A stretch of 64,000 nucleotides of DNA from Gavia stellata (Eukaryota; Chordata; Aves; Gaviiformes; Gaviidae): the NCBI RefSeq assembly GCF_030936135.1, contig NC_082618.1:9707034-9771033 (forward strand), in the 5' to 3' direction. The translations under genes were made by a program, and so were the position numbers. The notes under the pieces are model-generated. The model saw only the letters and a program-made list of their open reading frames with translations. It was not told the origin of the DNA and did no database searches. How positions within the stretch are numbered: position 1 is the first letter of the stretch; each line of letters opens with the position of its first letter. This document shows, piece by piece, positions 35,042 to 55,880 of the stretch.

Positions 35042-35048
35042 GTCTCTT
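35008..35048 (+). repeat. (TC)n microsatellite just 5' of MED13 start codon
   Basis: A CT/TC dinucleotide run grading into TCTG repeats, ending about 50 bp before the ATG. If transcribed it places a polypyrimidine tract in the 5' UTR. Confidence 0.85.
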
Positions 35049-35100
35049 TCTTTCTTGTCGGAGGCTGTGGGATAATGGCGTGTGGGTTGTGGCTGTGAGG

Positions 35101-35166
35101 ATGAGTTCCTGCTTCGTGCCGAACGGGGCCAGCCTGGAGGATTGCCATTCCAACCTCTTCTGCCTG
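35101..35166 (+). CDS. MED13: MED13 coding exon 1 (start codon and first 22 residues)
   Basis: MED13 is the large subunit of the Mediator CDK8 kinase module (with MED12, cyclin C and CDK8/19), acting in the nucleus to dock the module on core Mediator. This exon opens with ATG and encodes [20 protein letters not shown] followed by Cys-Leu, the extreme N-terminus shared by vertebrate MED13. The paralogue MED13L starts differently, with a longer and divergent leader before [15 protein letters not shown]. The donor CTG|GTAAGTG is near-perfect and leaves phase 0, matching exon 2. The ATG is the first codon compatible with the conserved peptide. The 5' UTR extends upstream through the pyrimidine-rich leader. 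Confidence 0.95.
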
Positions 35167-37107
35167 GTAAGTGTCGGCCACCGGCACACACACGCACGAC
35201 AGACATAGAGTGAAGGAGAGAGGAGGTTTGGGGGAGGGGAGGAAGGGGTAGTGGAAGCAAAGCAGCCATTTTTAGCATAGCTTCTGTTGGATGAGTCCTC
35301 AGAGTAGGCCCTGCCTGGAGCCAGCCAACTCTCCCATGCCCCTCTGGTTCCCCCTCCATCGCTGTCTGTCTAGCCTTGCCCCTCCCTCCGCTTTCTTCCT
35401 GGATACTATCCTCCCTGCAACTCGCCTTTTCCTTCGCTTTCCTTGCCTGCAACTTTTCCTGCTTCCTCCCTATCTTCCTATCTCTGCTTCTGAACGTGAT
35501 TATTTCTCGCAGGAGGTAAGGAGATCTGCTGCTCCTTCTTCATTCAGCCCCGCATGTCGGGGAACTTTTCTCTCCCCGCTCATGACAACCCAGGCAAATC
35601 TGAGCCAAAACCTCCCTTCTTCCTTCTGAAGTGGTCTCTTATACTGCTTGTTTTTATTCTGGAGGTCTGCTTTTGGTGATACACTCTCTGAAGCGATGGT
35701 ATCTTGGGTTTTGTTGTGCACCATTTTGTAGTCTTTTTAAACCCAAGTATGAAATCGTTCCAGTTGTTGATTTTTGGTAGCTCCCAAAGTAAATTTGATT
35801 TAACTGGACTGTGATGTAATTTTTGGTGGCTGTGATGAGCTGTTTCAGCTGCATTTTAATGCAAATTAGTTAATCTTAGCTGACTGCCTGATATTTATTA
35901 TTCTAGAGATTGTTATAAGTAAAACCCTGTGCCAAGCTGTGGTACTGATATTTTTGGATGGAGGGGAATCTGGACAGCCTGAACATGTCTGCAGCCTGCA
36001 TCAGGCTTGCAGCTCCATATTACTAGTGCATTTAAAAATCTTAAAGTCTTTCTGAAGTATCAACTGTTGCAGACTCCTTACCTTTCGTCTCAATTGCTTC
36101 TCCTTCTGAAGGTAGGAAGGCTGCCATGTTAGGTTTAAATGTTGTAGTAATCTTTCATGTGTTGTCTTATTGGGAACAAAAAAAAAGTGACTTCTTAGCA
36201 AATGCCAGCCTACGTTGTTCTCCCTTCTCAAAGAGAACCCGGGGCAATGCCACCCCTACGTGCCTTAAGGTGACTGACTGTCCTGGTGTTTTTTTCACAT
36301 AGCGCTAAAATTTGGGATGGTATTGCATTGTAGATAATCCAGGAATTGTCTATTTCCCATTACATATAGTAGCAACTCTTTTACTTTATAAAGTCAAAGG
36401 AACTTTTGCCTAGAAGGGGATTTAGTGGATCATAATGTGGATGCAAGTCTGATGTATAGTTTAATGATAAAAACAGGATTTAAATTCTTAAGTTGTGGTG
36501 TGAGAAATGAAAAGTGTGATAGCTCTGGGTAAAATAAGCGTACTCAAGAGGCTTCCTGTGTGAGAGACAGAGAATATTTTACAGTGGAGAAACTTGTGAA
36601 ATTTTCCAAGGTAGTAAATGACTGGAAGAATGTATGCTTGAGTTAGATTTACTATATTACCTATTTCCTTAGAGTAATCTTGGATTGAAAAGGTAGTGTA
36701 TGCATAAGTAAGCAAAAAGAAAGACGTTCTTTGCTAAGGCAAGTGTTTAGTAGATTAGACAGTTGCAGTCTGCAAATAATTACATTATTCACTCATTTTT
36801 CACTTTTTTATTTTAAATCAGATCTGACTTTCCTCTCTGTAATCTTAAAGCTGCAGTGAAAATGAACAGCTCTTGCTTTACTGCAGTTATTAAAGGTGAT
36901 TTTAAAACAGGGTGCCTCATTATTTCCATTTTATCTTCTAAGGTACACAAAACTTGCAAGTATGGTTTCTGTTAAATTTTGTTGGATTAATCTTTCCTTT
37001 CTTCCTTCCACCCGCCTCTTTCTGTGCCATATGTTGTTATAGCAGGATGTTTCTGTTGGGGATGTACCTACCCCAATGTCTGACAGTCGTTCTTTTCCTT
37101 CCCTTAG
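35167..37107 (+). other. MED13: MED13 intron 1
   Basis: GT at 35167 and tccttcccttag at its 3' end. The content is non-repetitive. No additional exon or RNA gene is seen. Confidence 0.9.
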
Positions 37108-47261
<10,154 letters not shown>

Positions 47262-49570
47262 TAGGATGTTTTACTTTGCTTTATTAAAGAAGTTGTGGGG
47301 CTTATTTAAGCTTCATACTAGAAGAAACATCTAATTAAGAGTACTCTGTTAATAGTTTATTTGGGAAACTGGATCTCTGCTCTTTCTTCGTTTGCCTGCC
47401 TTTTTGGAGTTCTTCAAAACTTCCTTATGATGAAAGGAGGTAATACTAAGGGTAGTAGGCAATCTCTTCTCTACTGGTACTCATATACAGACCACAGATA
47501 ACAGGGATGTTGAAAAAGAAGCTAGAGTCTTCTAGAAGGGATGGCAAGGATACCTGTGTGAAGAGATACCTGCTGTGGACTTGCCAGTACAGTTACTGGG
47601 ACTAATTCTGGTTGTAAATACTAAGAAAGACTCATTCTTTAAGCAAGTGAGATTTAGAGAGCTATTTACAGGTACCACATGAGGTTTGGATAAATTGCAT
47701 CTTATGGGAGGTGTTGAGAAGAGAGTTTGAAATGTCAGCTCCTGGACAGAAAGAAGGTTGTGCCTGGGAACACTGGTGTTAAAAGAATACATGTGGCCTC
47801 CATATTGAGAGGGAGGAAGGCGAGAAGAGAATTTTTGGTCTAAATTGAAGGACGACTTCTCATGGTTCTAACATGGTTTGACACGGTCTATGTTGCCTAG
47901 CAATAAATAATGAAATGAATAAAAACTAGGCTAGCTGGAACAAGTTTGATAGCTGTTCCTAAATCAGCTTTTAAAATCCAAAGTAATTTAAAGCTTAGAC
48001 GATGGGGTTTTTTTGTGTGTGGGGTTTTTCTGTGTGTGTATGTATGTGTGAAATGTTGCATGCAGGAGATTTTGAGATCAGTGGCTTTGCTTTTTGGGTG
48101 TGGAGTTGGCCATTGTTGGCATCTTCCGCAATGAATTTAAACTTGAAAGAAAATTAGAGCTGTTTTGGAGCAAAAGAAGCAGAAGCATATGTCTGTGTGT
48201 GTTTCTATTAGTAGTTGTGAACTGCTGCTTTTAATTTATGTATAAACTTGTCCTTTAGTTCTAGGCATCTCTTTCTCCACCCTGGTTAAGGCAAATGTTT
48301 CCTCTCTGGGGTTTCCTTGTCCATCCATTTCTTCTGTGTGGTGTTGCTATAAATAAGTAGGAAAGAGTTTACTTTTAACTATTTAGGCCAATATTGTCTT
48401 GGCACAGTCTGGGCTTTCCTCATTTGAGGAACTGGTTTTCCAAATTGCCATTTGAAACTAGCATTAGTTATGTCATGGCATCTCTTACAGTAATTCTACA
48501 AAGCTCTCTACAGCAGCTGGAAAAGCTGATGAAAGCTTTTAAAATAAAATAGCAGCATTTGTTTAATTTGGAGACTGATTCTTTTTTTTAAGAAGGTCAG
48601 AAGGTCAGCATGCTTGATGAAAATAACTGAAGTAATTGTGTGCTTACCCACACAACAACTTCATCATAAGTAGTCCAGAATTACTGGAAAAATATGTAGA
48701 AAGATTTACACAGATCTGTGTAAAACAATTTCTTTGTAGAGAAATCTCAATGTTTCATACCAGATAGCTCCATACCATGTGATAGATCTGAGTACTGGCT
48801 TTTATGAAATGAAGTGAGGGGAATGGTTAACAGATGTGCATACTCTTGGCATATTTGGCTCATCCCTTCTAGGAATATCTATAATTTGGATAATCTATAC
48901 TCTCTGGAAAGTTAAGCTGTTCAGAGGTATCGGTTCAGGCCTCTGCTGCTCTCAGCAATTTCCTGTGGGAGAAACCCAAATGATTGAAATAGCTGCTTTG
49001 TGGTACCACCTCTGTAGCTAGAAAGTGTGTCACTCTGTGATTGAAGAGGAAATGTCAAGTGGAATGGTTTGAGTGGGTTTTGGTCTCTTGTATAAATTGG
49101 AATACTCTTCTAGTCAGAAGGGACATTTCCCTCTTATCAAATGTTAAGCATGACACTGCAGCAAAGCAGGAGGCCCTAACTCGACATATGACTTGTAGCC
49201 TGCCTAGAAAATGCTATGAATGTTGCACACAGGGTGCCTCTATGTTTCTTACCAGACAATTGGCATTAAGGTTTAGTTTTTTTAGTTCTAGACAACTTCT
49301 GCATATTTTTCCTCCCTCAGGATCCATTTAATCAGCAAGACCTATATTAAGTTTATCTTTGTTTGTAGGTGTGGCTGACTTCATTAAAAAACAAAACAAA
49401 CGACCACCAACCCCTCCCCAAAGCCATTCTTCTCTTCATGATTATGGATGTACATATCTTAAGAATCAGGACAGTTTTGAAGCTAATCTCAAATGCATGT
49501 CATACTAGCTTCTTGATGTAAAAAGAATAGAGCCTTTTTCAGAAGACTTCCTGTTTCTTCCTCTGACAGA

Positions 49571-49596
49571 AAAAAAAAAAAATATATATATATATC
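49571..49596 (+). repeat. A-run and (AT)n tract
   Basis: About 13 A residues followed by an AT dinucleotide repeat within intron 3. Confidence 0.7.
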
Positions 49597-51714
49597 TCCC
49601 CCAAAAGTAGTGCTTCTCCTATGTAGAAGTGGCCACAGATGAATGTGTCAGGTATTGCATCTATCATAGGGAATAAAGCCTTTCTGTTCAGGTAGGATGT
49701 AATTATTTCTCTATATTGCTTGTGTTGATTAAATGTATATCTCATTCTTAAGGAGGAAAAAAGTTACCGGTGATGGTGTTGGTATATTTTTATTCATCCT
49801 TCCCTTCTTAGAAAACATTGAATAGTGGCAGAAGTACAGGAAGAAACTGTGTGTACCCCAAAATAGGAAGGTTTTGCCCCAGTCTCTGGTACCCCTGCAT
49901 GAGTGTTGTCTTGCTTCATTTCAGACCTTGTTGCTGTTATCTTTAGTGCGTACTTCCATCCCGTGTTGTTATGTATGCTTTGCTTTCTTTGGGACTGTTC
50001 TTTGCATTAACATTCAGAAACCCTGAGATATACAGGCACATGAATTCTAATTTAAAGGCACTTAGTATCCTGAGGTTATGAAGTCTGCTACCAGTCTGCT
50101 TCAGATCATTGTTTATACTACCCTGCTCTTTGGGGCTTGGCTGGCCACTATAGACTTGTTCTCTGTGTATTATAACTACAGATTTTGATAAGGTTGGTTG
50201 TTCTTGCTGGTGATCTTTAGTTTCAAAGGCTTTGATTAGAGACCGAGTAGTCAGTGTTCTTGACAGTGGAGGTAACTTCTTAACATGTGCTTTCTGGAGC
50301 TGTGGTTGAGCGATGTGCAGGGCTTTGGTCCCACTTTTTCACTTTCTTTCTCTTTGAAGGATGCACGGATAGAGAGATTTCTTTCATTTGAAGCCGATCG
50401 CATCGGTTTATTTCCGAGTTGTGTTTGAAAGCATGTGGTTCCAGAATGTGAGATTTTCTGTTATCTGGTCTCCCAACAATAGAAGTTGGTTGTGTTGTGC
50501 TTTTTGTATGTGTGTGGTGTTGTAACAGACATAAGGCTGTGATTTCTAATAGGTGTTTGGCTGTGATGACACATCCTCTGGCAGCCATGGCTTTCTGTCT
50601 GTTGCTCTGTTATTTTTCCTCCTTGTATAAGGTTATATTAAAAAAAAGTCCATTTCATCATTGTATTGCATACATTTTAATTTTAAAAGGACAGCCCTTA
50701 ATGTTTGTAAACTGATGTCACTGTGGCATGTGAAAAGATGACCAAGAAAGTAAGAATTAGATAGTTCTAAGTGTTCAACTATGTTTAATGACATGACTCC
50801 TAAAACAAACAAACTTACTAAACTAACCTCATATTATTGTTTAATACCTCTTAAAATTTTGCTATGAAAAAAGTAAACACCTCGGATGTTTGCATTATGC
50901 AGTCACATGCTGCATGTTGACAAGGCTGCAAGGTAATAACCATGACCTGCTCTTCCCTCCCTCCCCCTACTTCTCACCAGTCTAAAACCAGCATTGAGAA
51001 AAGTGAGACAGCCATGTATTTGGTGAAATTTGATCTCTTAGAACAAGTCGCGATTACAACGCCTGAGGAAACTGTCTGAGGTTTTCAAGTATGCTAGTTC
51101 TACTTCTGTTTACAGATAGGGCAGGAATGGAGTAGCTAGCTCCCTAAAGTGTCTGTGGTGGGTTTTTGTTGTTGTTCAGTTGTAGGTAGGTGATATTCCG
51201 TTTTCAGGAATGGGTGATGGGGGTCAGCAGGAGAACAACAGTAGAATAAAAGATGAAAGAGAAGGTTTTGCTAATGGTCTTGGTTGAAACCAAGCAGGAA
51301 AAAAAATCATTGCCTCTGTATTTGTCACAACCTTTTTCAATCACTTAAAGCAAGGTAGATTACAGAAGCTCAATAATGTGGTTTAAACGATTGCATATTA
51401 AATTACAAAGTTGAACGAATAGGAACATCATTCTCTTTTCTCCTTTCCAATCTATTGTATTGTTATTGCCACGTTCAGAAATATGGTTGTGTATGCTTTA
51501 TTAAAAAATCCACCCTATGAATGTATGAGACAGAGACTGTGTTCTGCTGCATCCAATTGTCTGTCTACCTTTTCTGGTTAGACTGCTCAAATAATAGCCT
51601 TTGGATGAGACTTTTCCTCTTGCCAACTGGATGCTAAAATAGTAGTGTGTACCTGGAATAAATATGATGAGGAAATTTGTCAGGTTAAACACTATTTTAG
51701 TTACAACTCCTTAA

Positions 51715-51892
51715 TGAAGATTAAATCTGATGCTCCTAATGAAACAAAACTGGAGGTGTTCAAAAAATGTGTAGATGTGGCACTTCAGGACATGGTTTAG
51801 TGGGCATGGTGGTGTTGGGTTGATGGTTGGACTTGATGATTTTAAAGATCATCTTTTCCAACCCTAATGATTTTGTGTGATTCTGTGAAGTG
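51715..51892 (+). mobile_element. CR1 3'-terminal fragment
   Basis: Plus-strand CR1 tail. The codons for the ORF2 C-terminus (AACTGGAGGTGTTCAAAAAA) are followed by TGTAGATGTGGCACTTCAGG, GGTTGGACTTGATGATTTTA, a TTTTCCAACC block and an ATTTTGTGTGATTCTGTG octamer end. Only the last roughly 180 bases are present. It lies about 100 bp before the longer CR1 in the same orientation but is a separate, differently diverged copy. Confidence 0.85.
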
Positions 51893-52041
51893 CTTACATG
51901 GAGGGTATCTCCTGAAGTTTTAGTAATAAGTACAACTTGCTAAACTTTAACACAATTGAAATACCAGTAAGCAAATAATTGAGTAATCCTGATTTTGTGG
52001 GAGGAGCTGATAGACAACTGAAAATCTCTGCACTCACCAGA

Positions 52042-53089
52042 ATGGATGTGGTAACCCAGACAGAGCTCCTACAAAAACATGCAGCTGTCCAGGTCCCAGG
52101 CTGCAGAGAGTGTCGGAGCCTTTCAGTGGTAATGAATGGCAGTAGTGAGAATGGGTGTGTGAGGTGTGACCAGGTGGACGATCTGCTCAGCCTGGTGGCA
52201 GAGCTACGAGAGGAGGTAGAAAGGTTAAGGAGCATCAGGGAGTCTGAGAAAGAGAGAGGCTGGTGGAGCCGTGCTCTGCCCTCCCTCAGACAGGAAAGCC
52301 ACCAGAAAAAAAACAAGAACACAGGGAACCTTTATCCTCCCCCTGCCAGGCTGAAGGCAGTAGCTTAAAGGAAAAGGGCGAATGGAGGCAAGTCCATGCT
52401 GAGGGCGGCAGGCGAACCCCCTTCTTGCCCTCCCAGGTGCCTCTGTACAACAGGTATGAGGCTCTGGATGCGGAAGGCTAGTCAATGGGTGATGTGGATG
52501 ATGGTCCACCTACACCAGAGGTGTTGCCAGGGTCAGAAAGGCCTACCCCCTGTATCCCAGCCACCTCCACGAGGAAGAAAAGACAGCTTATAGTTGTAGG
52601 TGACTCCCTCCTGAGGGGAGCAGAGGGTCCAATACGCCGGACAGACCCTCATCTTGAGGAAATCTGCTGCCTCCCTGGAGCCTTGGTTAAGGACATCGCT
52701 AGGAAACTTCCCAGTCTGGTATGGCCCTCAGACTATTACCCATTACTGTTCTTCCATGTGGTTGGTGATGGAGCCACAATACGTAATGCAAGGGTGATCA
52801 GAAGAGACTTCAGGGCCTTGGGACGGTTGGTAAGGGAATCTGGAGCACAGGTTATTTTTTCCTCTCTCCTTCCAGTTGCAGGCTGCGACATTGGAAGAAA
52901 CAGACGCACCCAGTCTATTAATACATGGCTCTGTGGCTGGTGTCACTGACACAATTTTGGGTTTTTTGATAATGGGATGTCCTGCACGACACCAGACTTG
53001 CTGGTGTCGGATGGGATTCACCTTTCTCAAAGCGGGAAGAGGGTCTTTGCTCCTGAGCTAGCGGGGCTCATTGACAGAGCTTTAAACTA
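52042..53089 (+). pseudogene. CR1 ORF1 (Cys-rich segment plus GDSL esterase), broken
   Basis: ORF1p of CR1 binds RNA and carries an SGNH/GDSL esterase-like domain. Visible here are an N-terminal segment with spaced cysteines (VPGCRECRSLSVV, NGCVRCDQVDDLLSL) and a coiled-coil stretch (LVAELREEVERLRSIRESE). After a frameshift at about 52290-52370 and a TAG at 52479-52481, the basic RKKRQLIVVGDSLLRGAEG block with the nucleophile Ser follows. After another frameshift near 52930 comes SDGIHLSQSGKR with the Asp/His of the catalytic set, ending at TAG 53087-53089. All three catalytic positions are still visible, but the frame is disrupted. Confidence 0.85.
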
Positions 53090-53092
53090 GAC

Positions 53093-54308
53093 TTGAAGGG
53101 GGAGGGGGATAATATCAGGCTTGCCCATGACAAACTGTGGGATGGCACGCCAAGGTTAGAGGGACAGGGCGCTAGCGAGGGCCCTCAGCCTGTTGCTCTG
53201 AGACGTGCTGGCTACACTGGAGCACTCTTGAAGTCTTACGGAGATGAGCCAGGGGCTCCTGAGGTAATAGGAGCCAACAGGGAAACACCAGTGAAATACC
53301 TGAAAGGAATTAAGGGGTGTTCTTCTAAGAATGTGACATGGCCGACAGCCCAGCTGAAGTGCCTCTACCCCAATGCACACAGCATGGGCAACAAACAGGA
53401 GGAATTGGAAGCCACTGTGCTGCTGGAAAGCTACAACGTAGTTGCCATTACTGAAACTTGGTGGGACGAATCCCATGACTGGAGGGCAGCTACTGATGGC
53501 TACAGGCTGTTCGGAAGGGACAGGTAAGGAAGGAGGGGCAGAAGCATTGCCCCTCTATGTCAATAAATGGTTAGAGTGTGAAGAGCTGTCTCTGCGGAAT
53601 AGCCACGAGCGGGTTGAAAGCTTATGGGTGAGAATTAGAGACCGAGGCAACAAAGGGAACCTTGTGGTTGGTGACTACTACAGGTTGCCTGATCAAGGGG
53701 AGCCTATTGACAAAGCCTTCTTACTCCAGCTTCAGCAGGCATTGCGCTCACAGGCTCTTGTCCTGGTGGGGAACCTCAACCACCCCAGCATCTGCTGGAA
53801 AAGTAGCACGGTGAGCTCTAGGCAATCCAGGAGACTCCTGGAGTGCATGGAGGATAGCTTCTTAAGCCAGGTAATAGACAGCCCTACCAGAGGAGAAGTG
53901 ATACTGGACCTGATGGTCACCAATGCAAGTAAACTAATCTGTGTTGTCAAGATTGGAGGCAGCCTGGGCTGCAATGATCATGCACTGATGGAGTTTGCAG
54001 TCCTGCGGGACATGGGACAGGCAAGGAGTAAAGTCAGGACGCTGAATTTTGGGAAAGCAAACTTCCAGCTGTTCAAGGAATTAGTCAATAGGACCCCCTG
54101 GGAAACTGCCCTCAGGGTCAAGGGAGCAGAACAGAGCTGGCACATCTTTAAGGATGCTTTCCATAGAGTGCAAGAGCTTTCGATCCCCAGGTGTAAGAAA
54201 TCAGGAAAGGAAGGCAAGAGACCAATATGGCTGAGTCGAGACCTGCTGTTCAAACTAAAGGGCAAGAAGGAAATGCACTGGCAGTGGAAGCAGGAACAGG
54301 TATCCTGA
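53093..54308 (+). pseudogene. CR1 ORF2 endonuclease region, broken
   Basis: Apurinic-type endonuclease half of ORF2. Motifs in order are LKCLYPNAHSMGNKQEELEA, VVAITETWWDESHDW (Glu of the active site), then LVLVGNLNHPSICW. The family normally has GDFNHP here, so the catalytic Asp is replaced by Asn. The next motif is GCNDHALMEF, which retains the Asp-His pair. A TAA at 53525-53527 and a change of frame interrupt it, and the second part is open from about 53530 to TGA at 54306-54308. Confidence 0.85.
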
Positions 54309-55880
54309 GAAGAGTATAGGGACGCTGCCCGGTTGTGTAGGGATGGGGTCAGGAAGGCCAAGGCATGGATGGAGCTGAACTTGGCAAGGGATGCAAAGAA
54401 TAATAAGAAGGGCTTCTACAGGTATGTCAGCCAGAAAAGGAAGGTCAAACAAAGTGTACCTCCTGAGGAGCAAGACTGGTAACAACGGATGAGGAGAAGG
54501 CTGAGGTACTCAACAACTTTTCTGCCTCAGTCTTCACTGTCAGCCTCTCTTGCCACACTTCTCGAGTGGATGGACCGCAAGGCAGGGACTGGGGGAGCAA
54601 AGTCCCTCCCACTCTAAGAGAAGATGAGGTTTGTTTACCACCTGAGGAACCTGAATATATATATATATGTCTATGGGACCTGATGAGATGCATCCCAGAG
54701 TCCTGAGGGAACTGGCTGGTGAAGTTGCCAAGCCACTCTCCATGATATTTGAAAAATCATGGCAGACAGGTGGAGTCCCTGGTGACTGGAAAAAGGGAAA
54801 CACTGCATCCGTTTTTTAAAAAGAGTAGAAAGTGGGACCCTGGGAACTACCGACCTGTCAGCCTCACGTCTGTGCCTGGGAAGATCATGGAACAGATCCT
54901 GCCAGAAGCTATGCTAAGGCATGTGGAGGACAGGGAGGTGATTTGAGACAGCCAGCATGGCTTCACCAAGGGTGAGTCTTGCCTGACCAACCTAGTGACC
55001 TTCTGTGATGGAGTGACTACATCAGTGGACAAGGGAATAGCTATGGATGTCATCTCTCTGGACTTCTGTTAGGCCTTTGACATGGTCCCCCACAACATCT
55101 TTCTCTCTGAATTGGAGAGATAAGGATTTGGTGGGTGGACTGTTCAGTAGATGAGGAATTGGTTGGATGGTTGCGTCCAGAGGGTAGTGGTCAATGGCTC
55201 AATGTCCAGATGGAGATTGGTGACAAGTCATGTCCCTCAGGGGTCTGTATTGGGATCAGTACTATTTAGTATCTTCATCAATGTCATAGACAGTGGAATC
55301 CAGTGCACCTTCAGCAAGTTTGCAGACACCAAGCTGAGTGGTGCGGTGGACACGCCTGAGGGGTGGGGATGCCATCCAGAGGGACCTGGACGAGCTCGAG
55401 AAGTGGGCCCATGTGAACCTCATGAGGTTCAGCAAGGCTAAGTGCAAGGTCCTGCACCTGGGTCAGTGCAACCCCTGGTATCAATAGCTGGGGGATGAAG
55501 GGATTGAGAGCAGCCCTGTAGATAAGGACTTGGGGGTACTGGTGGATGAAAAGCTCGACATGAGCCGGCAGTGTGTGCTTGCAGCCCAGAAGACCAACTG
55601 TATCCTGGGCCGCATCAAAAGAAGCGTGGCCAGCAGGTTGAGGGAGGTGATTGTGCCCCTCAGCTCAGGTCTGCTGAGACCCCACCTGGAGTACTGCATC
55701 CAGCTCTGGAGCCCTCAGCACGGGAAAGACATGGAGCTGTTGGAGCGGGTCCAGAGGAGGGCCATGAAAATTATCAGAGGGCTGGAATGCCTCTCCTGTG
55801 AGGACAGGCTGAGAGAGTTGGAGCTGTTCAGCCTGGAGAAGAGAAGGCTCCAGGGAGACCTTATTGCTTTCAGTATTTAA
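54309..55880 (+). pseudogene. CR1 ORF2 reverse-transcriptase region, broken
   Basis: The RT palm and fingers are recognisable: [20 protein letters not shown], the [15 protein letters not shown] motif, FDMVPHN (motif A, preceded by an in-frame TAG), [17 protein letters not shown] (motif B), and [11 protein letters not shown]. Here the FADD box reads FADT, because one catalytic Asp codon is deleted. Later segments include [20 protein letters not shown] and [15 protein letters not shown]. Multiple stops separate the pieces. The C-terminal part continues in another frame to about 56100. Confidence 0.85.
54653..54668 (+). repeat. (TA)n tract inside CR1 ORF2
   Basis: A short AT dinucleotide run that interrupts the RT reading frame, probably a post-insertion expansion. 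Confidence 0.7.

Noticed and set aside
35163-35452. 198-codon minus-strand frame over MED13 exon 1 (34856-35452)
   Set aside because: Arg/Glu-rich translation caused by the (TC)n repeat and pyrimidine-rich leader. MED13 exon 1 on the plus strand explains the conserved sequence.
52225-52949. Independent host genes overlapping 52.2-53 kb on either strand
   Set aside because: All lie inside CR1 ORF1. The GDSL and DGIH motifs belong to the retrotransposon esterase.
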